The position numbers and the translations under genes are program-made. This document shows positions 10,001 to 21,730 of a DNA stretch of 64,000 nucleotides, piece by piece. The DNA is from Haematococcus lacustris. Lineage: Eukaryota; Chlorophyta; Chlorophyceae; Chlamydomonadales; Haematococcaceae. The notes below the pieces were generated by a model. It worked only from the letters and a program-made list of their open reading frames with translations, was not told the DNA's origin and made no database searches. How positions within the stretch are numbered: position 1 is the first letter of the stretch; the number at the start of each line of letters is the position of its first letter. The DNA lies in NCBI GenBank assembly GCA_030144725.1, contig JASKMD010000024.1, positions 4,232,167-4,296,166 of the forward strand, read 5' to 3'.

Positions 10001-13000
10001 GGGTTAGGGTTAGGGTTAGGGTTAGGGTTAGGGTTAGGGTTAGGGTTAGGGTTAGGGTTAGGGTTAGGGTTAGGGTTAGGGTTAGGGTTAGGGTTAGGGT
10101 TAGGGTTAGGGTTAGGGTTAGGGTTAGGGTTAGGGTTAGGGTTAGGGTTAGGGTTAGGGTTAGGGTTAGGGTTAGGGTTAGGGTTAGGGTTAGGGTTAGG
10201 GTTAGGGTTAGGGTTAGGGTTAGGGTTAGGGTTAGGGTTAGGGTTAGGGTTAGGGTTAGGGTTAGGGTTAGGGTTAGGGTTAGGGTTAGGGTTAGGGTTA
10301 GGGTTAGGGTTAGGGTTAGGGTTAGGGTTAGGGTTAGGGTTAGGGTTAGGGTTAGGGTTAGGGTTAGGGTTAGGGTTAGGGTTAGGGTTAGGGTTAGGGT
10401 TAGGGTTAGGGTTAGGGTTAGGGTTAGGGTTAGGGTTAGGGTTAGGGTTAGGGTTAGGGTTAGGGTTAGGGTTAGGGTTAGGGTTAGGGTTAGGGTTAGG
10501 GTTAGGGTTAGGGTTAGGGTTAGGGTTAGGGTTAGGGTTAGGGTTAGGGTTAGGGTTAGGGTTAGGGTTAGGGTTAGGGTTAGGGTTAGGGTTAGGGTTA
10601 GGGTTAGGGTTAGGGTTAGGGTTAGGGTTAGGGTTAGGGTTAGGGTTAGGGTTAGGGTTAGGGTTAGGGTTAGGGTTAGGGTTAGGGTTAGGGTTAGGGT
10701 TAGGGTTAGGGTTAGGGTTAGGGTTAGGGTTAGGGTTAGGGTTAGGGTTAGGGTTAGGGTTAGGGTTAGGGTTAGGGTTAGGGTTAGGGTTAGGGTTAGG
10801 GTTAGGGTTAGGGTTAGGGTTAGGGTTAGGGTTAGGGTTAGGGTTAGGGTTAGGGTTAGGGTTAGGGTTAGGGTTAGGGTTAGGGTTAGGGTTAGGGTTA
10901 GGGTTAGGGTTAGGGTTAGGGTTAGGGTTAGGGTTAGGGTTAGGGTTAGGGTTAGGGTTAGGGTTAGGGTTAGGGTTAGGGTTAGGGTTAGGGTTAGGGT
11001 TAGGGTTAGGGTTAGGGTTAGGGTTAGGGTTAGGGTTAGGGTTAGGGTTAGGGTTAGGGTTAGGGTTAGGGTTAGGGTTAGGGTTAGGGTTAGGGTTAGG
11101 GTTAGGGTTAGGGTTAGGGTTAGGGTTAGGGTTAGGGTTAGGGTTAGGGTTAGGGTTAGGGTTAGGGTTAGGGTTAGGGTTAGGGTTAGGGTTAGGGTTA
11201 GGGTTAGGGTTAGGGTTAGGGTTAGGGTTAGGGTTAGGGTTAGGGTTAGGGTTAGGGTTAGGGTTAGGGTTAGGGTTAGGGTTAGGGTTAGGGTTAGGGT
11301 TAGGGTTAGGGTTAGGGTTAGGGTTAGGGTTAGGGTTAGGGTTAGGGTTAGGGTTAGGGTTAGGGTTAGGGTTAGGGTTAGGGTTAGGGTTAGGGTTAGG
11401 GTTAGGGTTAGGGTTAGGGTTAGGGTTAGGGTTAGGGTTAGGGTTAGGGTTAGGGTTAGGGTTAGGGTTAGGGTTAGGGTTAGGGTTAGGGTTAGGGTTA
11501 GGGTTAGGGTTAGGGTTAGGGTTAGGGTTAGGGTTAGGGTTAGGGTTAGGGTTAGGGTTAGGGTTAGGGTTAGGGTTAGGGTTAGGGTTAGGGTTAGGGT
11601 TAGGGTTAGGGTTAGGGTTAGGGTTAGGGTTAGGGTTAGGGTTAGGGTTAGGGTTAGGGTTAGGGTTAGGGTTAGGGTTAGGGTTAGGGTTAGGGTTAGG
11701 GTTAGGGTTAGGGTTAGGGTTAGGGTTAGGGTTAGGGTTAGGGTTAGGGTTAGGGTTAGGGTTAGGGTTAGGGTTAGGGTTAGGGTTAGGGTTAGGGTTA
11801 GGGTTAGGGTTAGGGTTAGGGTTAGGGTTAGGGTTAGGGTTAGGGTTAGGGTTAGGGTTAGGGTTAGGGTTAGGGTTAGGGTTAGGGTTAGGGTTAGGGT
11901 TAGGGTTAGGGTTAGGGTTAGGGTTAGGGTTAGGGTTAGGGTTAGGGTTAGGGTTAGGGTTAGGGTTAGGGTTAGGGTTAGGGTTAGGGTTAGGGTTAGG
12001 GTTAGGGTTAGGGTTAGGGTTAGGGTTAGGGTTAGGGTTAGGGTTAGGGTTAGGGTTAGGGTTAGGGTTAGGGTTAGGGTTAGGGTTAGGGTTAGGGTTA
12101 GGGTTAGGGTTAGGGTTAGGGTTAGGGTTAGGGTTAGGGTTAGGGTTAGGGTTAGGGTTAGGGTTAGGGTTAGGGTTAGGGTTAGGGTTAGGGTTAGGGT
12201 TAGGGTTAGGGTTAGGGTTAGGGTTAGGGTTAGGGTTAGGGTTAGGGTTAGGGTTAGGGTTAGGGTTAGGGTTAGGGTTAGGGTTAGGGTTAGGGTTAGG
12301 GTTAGGGTTAGGGTTAGGGTTAGGGTTAGGGTTAGGGTTAGGGTTAGGGTTAGGGTTAGGGTTAGGGTTAGGGTTAGGGTTAGGGTTAGGGTTAGGGTTA
12401 GGGTTAGGGTTAGGGTTAGGGTTAGGGTTAGGGTTAGGGTTAGGGTTAGGGTTAGGGTTAGGGTTAGGGTTAGGGTTAGGGTTAGGGTTAGGGTTAGGGT
12501 TAGGGTTAGGGTTAGGGTTAGGGTTAGGGTTAGGGTTAGGGTTAGGGTTAGGGTTAGGGTTAGGGTTAGGGTTAGGGTTAGGGTTAGGGTTAGGGTTAGG
12601 GTTAGGGTTAGGGTTAGGGTTAGGGTTAGGGTTAGGGTTAGGGTTAGGGTTAGGGTTAGGGTTAGGGTTAGGGTTAGGGTTAGGGTTAGGGTTAGGGTTA
12701 GGGTTAGGGTTAGGGTTAGGGTTAGGGTTAGGGTTAGGGTTAGGGTTAGGGTTAGGGTTAGGGTTAGGGTTAGGGTTAGGGTTAGGGTTAGGGTTAGGGT
12801 TAGGGTTAGGGTTAGGGTTAGGGTTAGGGTTAGGGTTAGGGTTAGGGTTAGGGTTAGGGTTAGGGTTAGGGTTAGGGTTAGGGTTAGGGTTAGGGTTAGG
12901 GTTAGGGTTAGGGTTAGGGTTAGGGTTAGGGTTAGGGTTAGGGTTAGGGTTAGGGTTAGGGTTAGGGTTAGGGTTAGGGTTAGGGTTAGGGTTAGGGTTA

Positions 13001-16000
13001 GGGTTAGGGTTAGGGTTAGGGTTAGGGTTAGGGTTAGGGTTAGGGTTAGGGTTAGGGTTAGGGTTAGGGTTAGGGTTAGGGTTAGGGTTAGGGTTAGGGT
13101 TAGGGTTAGGGTTAGGGTTAGGGTTAGGGTTAGGGTTAGGGTTAGGGTTAGGGTTAGGGTTAGGGTTAGGGTTAGGGTTAGGGTTAGGGTTAGGGTTAGG
13201 GTTAGGGTTAGGGTTAGGGTTAGGGTTAGGGTTAGGGTTAGGGTTAGGGTTAGGGTTAGGGTTAGGGTTAGGGTTAGGGTTAGGGTTAGGGTTAGGGTTA
13301 GGGTTAGGGTTAGGGTTAGGGTTAGGGTTAGGGTTAGGGTTAGGGTTAGGGTTAGGGTTAGGGTTAGGGTTAGGGTTAGGGTTAGGGTTAGGGTTAGGGT
13401 TAGGGTTAGGGTTAGGGTTAGGGTTAGGGTTAGGGTTAGGGTTAGGGTTAGGGTTAGGGTTAGGGTTAGGGTTAGGGTTAGGGTTAGGGTTAGGGTTAGG
13501 GTTAGGGTTAGGGTTAGGGTTAGGGTTAGGGTTAGGGTTAGGGTTAGGGTTAGGGTTAGGGTTAGGGTTAGGGTTAGGGTTAGGGTTAGGGTTAGGGTTA
13601 GGGTTAGGGTTAGGGTTAGGGTTAGGGTTAGGGTTAGGGTTAGGGTTAGGGTTAGGGTTAGGGTTAGGGTTAGGGTTAGGGTTAGGGTTAGGGTTAGGGT
13701 TAGGGTTAGGGTTAGGGTTAGGGTTAGGGTTAGGGTTAGGGTTAGGGTTAGGGTTAGGGTTAGGGTTAGGGTTAGGGTTAGGGTTAGGGTTAGGGTTAGG
13801 GTTAGGGTTAGGGTTAGGGTTAGGGTTAGGGTTAGGGTTAGGGTTAGGGTTAGGGTTAGGGTTAGGGTTAGGGTTAGGGTTAGGGTTAGGGTTAGGGTTA
13901 GGGTTAGGGTTAGGGTTAGGGTTAGGGTTAGGGTTAGGGTTAGGGTTAGGGTTAGGGTTAGGGTTAGGGTTAGGGTTAGGGTTAGGGTTAGGGTTAGGGT
14001 TAGGGTTAGGGTTAGGGTTAGGGTTAGGGTTAGGGTTAGGGTTAGGGTTAGGGTTAGGGTTAGGGTTAGGGTTAGGGTTAGGGTTAGGGTTAGGGTTAGG
14101 GTTAGGGTTAGGGTTAGGGTTAGGGTTAGGGTTAGGGTTAGGGTTAGGGTTAGGGTTAGGGTTAGGGTTAGGGTTAGGGTTAGGGTTAGGGTTAGGGTTA
14201 GGGTTAGGGTTAGGGTTAGGGTTAGGGTTAGGGTTAGGGTTAGGGTTAGGGTTAGGGTTAGGGTTAGGGTTAGGGTTAGGGTTAGGGTTAGGGTTAGGGT
14301 TAGGGTTAGGGTTAGGGTTAGGGTTAGGGTTAGGGTTAGGGTTAGGGTTAGGGTTAGGGTTAGGGTTAGGGTTAGGGTTAGGGTTAGGGTTAGGGTTAGG
14401 GTTAGGGTTAGGGTTAGGGTTAGGGTTAGGGTTAGGGTTAGGGTTAGGGTTAGGGTTAGGGTTAGGGTTAGGGTTAGGGTTAGGGTTAGGGTTAGGGTTA
14501 GGGTTAGGGTTAGGGTTAGGGTTAGGGTTAGGGTTAGGGTTAGGGTTAGGGTTAGGGTTAGGGTTAGGGTTAGGGTTAGGGTTAGGGTTAGGGTTAGGGT
14601 TAGGGTTAGGGTTAGGGTTAGGGTTAGGGTTAGGGTTAGGGTTAGGGTTAGGGTTAGGGTTAGGGTTAGGGTTAGGGTTAGGGTTAGGGTTAGGGTTAGG
14701 GTTAGGGTTAGGGTTAGGGTTAGGGTTAGGGTTAGGGTTAGGGTTAGGGTTAGGGTTAGGGTTAGGGTTAGGGTTAGGGTTAGGGTTAGGGTTAGGGTTA
14801 GGGTTAGGGTTAGGGTTAGGGTTGGGTTAGGGTTAGGGTTAGGGTTAGGGTTAGGGTTAGGGTTAGGGTTAGGGTTAGGGTTAGGGTTAGGGTTAGGGTT
14901 AGGGTTAGGGTTAGGGTTAGGGTTAGGGTTAGGGTTAGGGTTAGGGTTAGGGTTAGGGTTAGGGTTAGGGTTAGGGTTAGGGTTAGGGTTAGGGTTAGGG
15001 TTAGGGTTAGGGTTAGGGTTAGGGTTAGGGTTAGGGTTAGGGTTAGGGTTAGGGTTAGGGTTAGGGTTAGGGTTAGGGTTAGGGTTAGGGTTAGGGTTAG
15101 GGTTAGGGTTAGGGTTAGGGTTAGGGTTAGGGTTAGGGTTAGGGTTAGGGTTAGGGTTAGGGTTAGGGTTAGGGTTAGGGTTAGGGTTAGGGTTAGGGTT
15201 AGGGTTAGGGTTAGGGTTAGGGTTAGGGTTAGGGTTAGGGTTAGGGTTAGGGTTAGGGTTAGGGTTAGGGTTAGGGTTAGGGTTAGGGTTAGGGTTAGGG
15301 TTAGGGTTAGGGTTAGGGTTAGGGTTAGGGTTAGGGTTAGGGTTAGGGTTAGGGTTAGGGTTAGGGTTAGGGTTAGGGTTAGGGTTAGGGTTAGGGTTAG
15401 GGTTAGGGTTAGGGTTAGGGTTAGGGTTAGGGTTAGGGTTAGGGTTAGGGTTAGGGTTAGGGTTAGGGTTAGGGTTAGGGTTAGGGTTAGGGTTAGGGTT
15501 AGGGTTAGGGTTAGGGTTAGGGTTAGGGTTAGGGTTAGGGTTAGGGTTAGGGTTAGGGTTAGGGTTAGGGTTAGGGTTAGGGTTAGGGTTAGGGTTAGGG
15601 TTAGGGTTAGGGTTAGGGTTAGGGTTAGGGTTAGGGTTAGGGTTAGGGTTAGGGTTAGGGTTAGGGTTAGGGTTAGGGTTAGGGTTAGGGTTAGGGTTAG
15701 GGTTAGGGTTAGGGTTAGGGTTAGGGTTAGGGTTAGGGTTAGGGTTAGGGTTAGGGTTAGGGTTAGGGTTAGGGTTAGGGTTAGGGTTAGGGTTAGGGTT
15801 AGGGTTAGGGTTAGGGTTAGGGTTAGGGTTAGGGTTAGGGTTAGGGTTAGGGTTAGGGTTAGGGTTAGGGTTAGGGTTAGGGTTAGGGTTAGGGTTAGGG
15901 TTAGGGTTAGGGTTAGGGTTAGGGTTAGGGTTAGGGTTAGGGTTAGGGTTAGGGTTAGGGTTAGGGTTAGGGTTAGGGTTAGGGTTAGGGTTAGGGTTAG

Positions 16001-17789
16001 GGTTAGGGTTAGGGTTAGGGTTAGGGTTAGGGTTAGGGTTAGGGTTAGGGTTAGGGTTAGGGTTAGGGTTAGGGTTAGGGTTAGGGTTAGGGTTAGGGTT
16101 AGGGTTAGGGTTAGGGTTAGGGTTAGGGTTAGGGTTAGGGTTAGGGTTAGGGTTAGGGTTAGGGTTAGGGTTAGGGTTAGGGTTAGGGTTAGGGTTAGGG
16201 TTAGGGTTAGGGTTAGGGTTAGGGTTAGGGTTAGGGTTAGGGTTAGGGTTAGGGTTAGGGTTAGGGTTAGGGTTAGGGTTAGGGTTAGGGTTAGGGTTAG
16301 GGTTAGGGTTAGGGTTAGGGTTAGGGTTAGGGTTAGGGTTAGGGTTAGGGTTAGGGTTAGGGTTAGGGTTAGGGTTAGGGTTAGGGTTAGGGTTAGGGTT
16401 AGGGTTAGGGTTAGGGTTAGGGTTAGGGTTAGGGTTAGGGTTAGGGTTAGGGTTAGGGTTAGGGTTAGGGTTAGGGTTAGGGTTAGGGTTAGGGTTAGGG
16501 TTAGGGTTAGGGTTAGGGTTAGGGTTAGGGTTAGGGTTAGGGTTAGGGTTAGGGTTAGGGTTAGGGTTAGGGTTAGGGTTAGGGTTAGGGTTAGGGTTAG
16601 GGTTAGGGTTAGGGTTAGGGTTAGGGTTAGGGTTAGGGTTAGGGTTAGGGTTAGGGTTAGGGTTAGGGTTAGGGTTAGGGTTAGGGTTAGGGTTAGGGTT
16701 AGGGTTAGGGTTAGGGTTAGGGTTAGGGTTAGGGTTAGGGTTAGGGTTAGGGTTAGGGTTAGGGTTAGGGTTAGGGTTAGGGTTAGGGTTAGGGTTAGGG
16801 TTAGGGTTAGGGTTAGGGTTAGGGTTAGGGTTAGGGTTAGGGTTAGGGTTAGGGTTAGGGTTAGGGTTAGGGTTAGGGTTAGGGTTAGGGTTAGGGTTAG
16901 GGTTAGGGTTAGGGTTAGGGTTAGGGTTAGGGTTAGGGTTAGGGTTAGGGTTAGGGTTAGGGTTAGGGTTAGGGTTAGGGTTAGGGTTAGGGTTAGGGTT
17001 AGGGTTAGGGTTAGGGTTAGGGTTAGGGTTAGGGTTAGGGTTAGGGTTAGGGTTAGGGTTAGGGTTAGGGTTAGGGTTAGGGTTAGGGTTAGGGTTAGGG
17101 TTAGGGTTAGGGTTAGGGTTAGGGTTAGGGTTAGGGTTAGGGTTAGGGTTAGGGTTAGGGTTAGGGTTAGGGTTAGGGTTAGGGTTAGGGTTAGGGTTAG
17201 GGTTAGGGTTAGGGTTAGGGTTAGGGTTAGGGTTAGGGTTAGGGTTAGGGTTAGGGTTAGGGTTAGGGTTAGGGTTAGGGTTAGGGTTAGGGTTAGGGTT
17301 AGGGTTAGGGTTAGGGTTAGGGTTAGGGTTAGGGTTAGGGTTAGGGTTAGGGTTAGGGTTAGGGTTAGGGTTAGGGTTAGGGTTAGGGTTAGGGTTAGGG
17401 TTAGGGTTAGGGTTAGGGTTAGGGTTAGGGTTAGGGTTAGGGTTAGGGTTAGGGTTAGGGTTAGGGTTAGGGTTAGGGTTAGGGTTAGGGTTAGGGTTAG
17501 GGTTAGGGTTAGGGTTAGGGTTAGGGTTAGGGTTAGGGTTAGGGTTAGGGTTAGGGTTAGGGTTAGGGTTAGGGTTAGGGTTAGGGTTAGGGTTAGGGTT
17601 AGGGTTAGGGTTAGGGTTAGGGTTAGGGTTAGGGTTAGGGTTAGGGTTAGGGTTAGGGTTAGGGTTAGGGTTAGGGTTAGGGTTAGGGTTAGGGTTAGGG
17701 TTAGGGTTAGGGTTAGGGTTAGGGTTAGGGTTAGGGTTAGGGTTAGGGTTAGGGTTAGGGTTAGGGTTAGGGTTAGGGTTAGGGTTAGG
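4098..17789 (+). repeat. Telomeric TTAGGG array, 13.7 kb
   Basis: Uninterrupted (TTAGGG)n for about 13,690 bp. Two single-base departures were seen by eye: TTGGG units (an A missing) near 7408 and near 14822. The G-rich strand runs 5' to 3' toward increasing coordinates, the orientation of a right-hand chromosome end. The array stops at the N gap mid-unit, so its true end is not in the assembly. Very long frames translating as Leu-Gly or Leu-Thr repeats across it are artefacts. Confidence 0.99.
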
Positions 17790-18289
17790 NNNNNNNNNNN
17801 NNNNNNNNNNNNNNNNNNNNNNNNNNNNNNNNNNNNNNNNNNNNNNNNNNNNNNNNNNNNNNNNNNNNNNNNNNNNNNNNNNNNNNNNNNNNNNNNNNNN
17901 NNNNNNNNNNNNNNNNNNNNNNNNNNNNNNNNNNNNNNNNNNNNNNNNNNNNNNNNNNNNNNNNNNNNNNNNNNNNNNNNNNNNNNNNNNNNNNNNNNNN
18001 NNNNNNNNNNNNNNNNNNNNNNNNNNNNNNNNNNNNNNNNNNNNNNNNNNNNNNNNNNNNNNNNNNNNNNNNNNNNNNNNNNNNNNNNNNNNNNNNNNNN
18101 NNNNNNNNNNNNNNNNNNNNNNNNNNNNNNNNNNNNNNNNNNNNNNNNNNNNNNNNNNNNNNNNNNNNNNNNNNNNNNNNNNNNNNNNNNNNNNNNNNNN
18201 NNNNNNNNNNNNNNNNNNNNNNNNNNNNNNNNNNNNNNNNNNNNNNNNNNNNNNNNNNNNNNNNNNNNNNNNNNNNNNNNNNNNNNNNN
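17790..18289. other. Assembly gap, 500 N
   Basis: Exactly 500 N, a common fixed size for a scaffolding gap of unknown length. Telomere abuts it on the left and ordinary sequence on the right. Confidence 0.99.
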
Positions 18290-19789
18290 TCGGGGCGCAA
18301 ACCTCCTCACTCCCCTCACACTGGCCGTCGCAAACCTCCAGTATAACTCAGGATGAGTTAAAAACTTGGCAGGGGGTCCACAGCTAAGTTCCCTAGCCAG
18401 TGACGCAGGGCTGGAGAGTTCGATTGAGTTCGATGGTTGTCATACAAGCATCAACAGAGTGGGCAGCATGGAGGAAGGTTTGCCCACCTTTTGGAGCCTA
18501 ATCAACAAGGGATTGATGCAGTTGCCACTGCTGTGCTCCTTGCCAATTATTTCTTTTTGTATTATGAATTACCACTGGCCAAAGTGCGAATTGTCATGCG
18601 AATTGTCATCAACCACATGCATCCTTTTAATGGGCCGACGGCGTTTATGCGGGCCGCTGCAGCATGGCCTGGAGTTACGGTCGTCTACTCGTCCAGCTTT
18701 GCTCTGCTAGCTCAGCTCTCGAACTAAATAGCAAAAGGGGCTGCCTCACTAAGTCTAGCCTACCTGCACATGGGGTAGCCCCCGGGTTGCCGCGTCACAC
18801 CCTCCTTGCGCCTCTTGGGACTAGGCAGCATGTAGGCAACGCTTCCTAGCCTCAGCTTATACAAACGTCAAACACTCCCTCGTAGCCAAGGGCTATCATC
18901 AGCGCTACACCGTGCAGGCCACAGTTGTGGTGGCCATTGTCACCCTACCCTATACCACAGCCAAGGCCCACAGCCGTTGGTCGTCCACCCCCGGTGCTGG
19001 GAACAATTGGCAGCAGGTGCTGCAACAGCCCTTGGGCCACCCACCCCATCTGCCCCCCCCCCCCTAGCAGCAGCTGGCAGCAGGCGCTGGTGCAGCCCCG
19101 GGTCCAGTCATCCCAACTGCTGCCTCACCCAAGCGCGGAGCGGGTTTGAGGTAGCGGACACAACTTGCCAAGCAAAGTGATGGCCTACACGCCCACACGC
19201 GCAATGGCCAGGGCACCAATACCAAGTCGCTAGGGACTTAGCAAGGGCACATGCATCGCCTGCCAGCTCCAGCCCTGTGTGTCTGCGTGCGTTACAACGC
19301 TTTGGTCGCCATGGGGGGACATTTGACTGCAGCGACCATCTTTAGATGTTTGCAGGTGCCACTCGGCGAGGTTGGACGCGGTAATCGCTCGTGGCGAAGC
19401 CCGCATGAGTCAGAAGCACATGAAAATAAGTGCTTGCATCTGGATCAGAGAGAGCAGATCTGTAAAACAAACTTTCAACGCGGAACAACTTGTTTGACTG
19501 TGGGAAATGTCACTCCGCTGCAATCAAATTGAAGCATCCTCGGTCGCATCCTTGATGACTGCAGCCCCCACACCAGCAGCAGCAGGCCACACTGGCAGCA
19601 GCAGCAGCAGGCCATACTGGCAGCAGCAGCAGCAAGCCACACTGACAGCTGGCATGCAGAGCAGGCCAGCAGCAGTTCGCAGCAGTTCAACAGCTGTTCA
19701 TCCTGCGTGTATGACCATGGCCAACATGGACTATCGTTATGCACAGATCAGTATATACTGTGAGATATGAACCTAGTTGCACCGCATAG
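18290..19789. other. Right-contig start, no gene recognised
   Basis: Ordinary GC-rich sequence with short frames only. A 96-codon frame at 18437-18727 has no recognisable domain. A CAG-rich segment near 19570-19730 (AGCAGCAGGCCACACTGGCA, and CTGGCATGCAGAGCA near its end) has a related copy near 38410-38570, so this is dispersed repeat DNA. Confidence 0.5.
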
Positions 19790-20879
19790 CTGAAAGTCAG
19801 GCGCCCCCAACATGGGGTTGGTAATATGCATGCAAGTACTCTCTAAATACTGCATCGTTTTCGATAGCGTTTGGCACATTGGTAGCTGCAAATCAATGCG
19901 CGTCATCGGACCATCAGCGCACGACATTGGAGTCTTTGCTCGCGTACTGCCACATGTGCCCGCGAACAAACCACAGCGGCGAGACGGGTATCCTTGGCAC
20001 GGTGAGCCGCATCGCTGTGGCCCCATCTACCTAGCGTAGTGAGCTGGTTGTGCACAAATGGAATGTCCGGCCAACACCCAACGCGATGTCTGCCGGGCGT
20101 GCAGGGCACCTTGACGGGGTGTTTGAAACATCTGGGCGTATTCGCTTCCGCCGAATACACCATTTGGGTCGGCGCACACTAAGGTATCACCGGCTTACAC
20201 TCAGGCGCCCCCAACATGGGGTTGGTAATATGCATGCGATTACCCCCTCAATACTGCACCGTTTGCGATAGCGTTTATCACATTGGCATTGGCGGCTTAG
20301 TCCGCGTTATCTGACCATCAGCGCTAGCCATTGGAGTCTTTGCTTGCGTACTGCCACATGTGCCCGCGAACAAATCACATCGGCGAGACGGGTCTCCTTG
20401 GCACGGTGAGCCACATCGTTGTGGACCCATCTACCTAGCGTAGTGAGCTGGTTGTGCACAAATGGAATGTCCGGCCAACACCCAACGCGATGCCTGCCGG
20501 ATGTGCAGGGCACCTAGACGGGGTGATTGAAACATATATTCGTGTTCGCTTCTCGCCGAAGACATCATTTGGGTTGGCGCACACTAAGGTATCACCGGGT
20601 TACACCCCCCCTCCTCCACTGTGTCCTCCACTGTGTTGCACCGGCTGCACTTAGAGAAAAAGCGACACGAAATGTTTGTTTATGACCCATTGGCGCATCT
20701 ATTGAATCAACCCGCACGTTAAACAGCCCAGGCCTCGTTCAGTTTGACAGCTTCAAAGTTACATCATGCTCATTAGGCAGTTTCATGGCCACGGCATGCA
20801 ACGACTCACCATGCCCGCCCCCCCTTCACCCATCGTTGCAGGTGCCCACCTTATTGAGCCTGCCACCCCCTCACAGCTC

Positions 20880-21262
20880 TCCCCCTCGCCCCCCCCAAAC
20901 CACCGTTGCCTTCAACCCTCGCTTCACGTCCCAGACAACCCTCTCCTAGCCCTCCTAGCCCACCCTCTCCAAGCCCACCCCCTCCCAATCCACCCCTCCC
21001 AGCCCACCCCCTCCCAGCCCACCTCTCCCAGCCTACTCTTCCCAGCTCTTACGCTTACACCTCTCCTAGCCCACCCCCTCCCAGTCCACCCCTCCCAGCC
21101 CACCCCTTCCCAGCCCACCCCCTCCTAGCCCACCCCTTCCTAGCCTCCCCCTCCCAGCCCACCCCCATCTAGCCCACCCCCTCCCAGCCCACAACCTCCA
21201 AGCCTACCCACCCTCTCCCTTGCTCGCTGCCTACTCCCCCTTCCCTTCCCCGTCCCTTCCCA
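20880..21262. repeat. CCCCTCCCAGCCCACC minisatellite
   Basis: Imperfect tandem units of roughly 16-20 bp (CCCTCCCAGCCCACCCCCTC and variants) inside the inner transposon, just before its coiled-coil reading frame. The strand is strongly pyrimidine-biased. Confidence 0.8.
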
Positions 21263-21277
21263 GCCCTAGCCACCACC

Positions 21278-21730
21278 ATGGGGGGTAAGAGGCTCAGCAA
21301 GAAGAAGTGTCAACAGTTACAAAAGCTAAATGCCTCACCCAAGGCAGGGTTTTTATGCAGCCCCAATGGCTTGAAAGCCCAAAGGTACAAGGCACAACAT
21401 GAGGCTATGGGGTTGCGAGCAGAGATTGCGCGGCTCCACCAGCAGCTCAGTGATGCAGGGGCAACTTTGCAGCAAGTGCAGGCAGACATGGAGCAGTTGC
21501 AGGCTGCAAAACAGGAGCTGCAGGGTGAGAATGAGTCCTTGGAGCAGCTGGCTGAGGAGCGCACCCATGCAATCCAGATGCTACAGCAAGACAAGCGCCG
21601 GCCGTCCCTTGCGCTACGCAACGTCCGCCGCTGCCGTGTAACCTGCCAACCGCCTTCGTGCCACATTCCCGCAACAGTTTTCCGATCCGACTGCATCTGC
21701 CGATGCGCATGCTCGTGTAGAGCAGCCTAA
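21278..21730 (+). CDS. Coiled-coil ORF carried by the inner transposon
   Basis: A 150-codon frame with an ATG in a strong context (CACCACCATGG). Residues 1-22 are Lys-rich (MGGKRLSKKKCQQLQKL). Residues about 45-108 form a heptad-like coiled coil rich in Gln, Glu and Leu. From about residue 110 (near 21605) the frame runs into sequence shared with the end of the outer element and stops at 21728-21730, so the C-terminus looks like a fusion of captured gene sequence and transposon end. The family is not recognised. It may be a fragment of a host coiled-coil protein; whether it is expressed is unknown. Confidence 0.4.
   Translation: MGGKRLSKKKCQQLQKLNASPKAGFLCSPNGLKAQRYKAQHEAMGLRAEIARLHQQLSDAGATLQQVQADMEQLQAAKQELQGENESLEQLAEERTHAIQMLQQDKRRPSLALRNVRRCRVTCQPPSCHIPATVFRSDCICRCACSCRAA

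Noticed and set aside
14816..18319. 1,167-codon minus-strand frame of Leu-Thr repeats and unknown residues
   Set aside because: It is telomere repeat plus the N gap, not a gene.
18437..18727. 96-codon frame with hydrophobic stretch
   Set aside because: No family, no splice partners and weak start context; probably chance.
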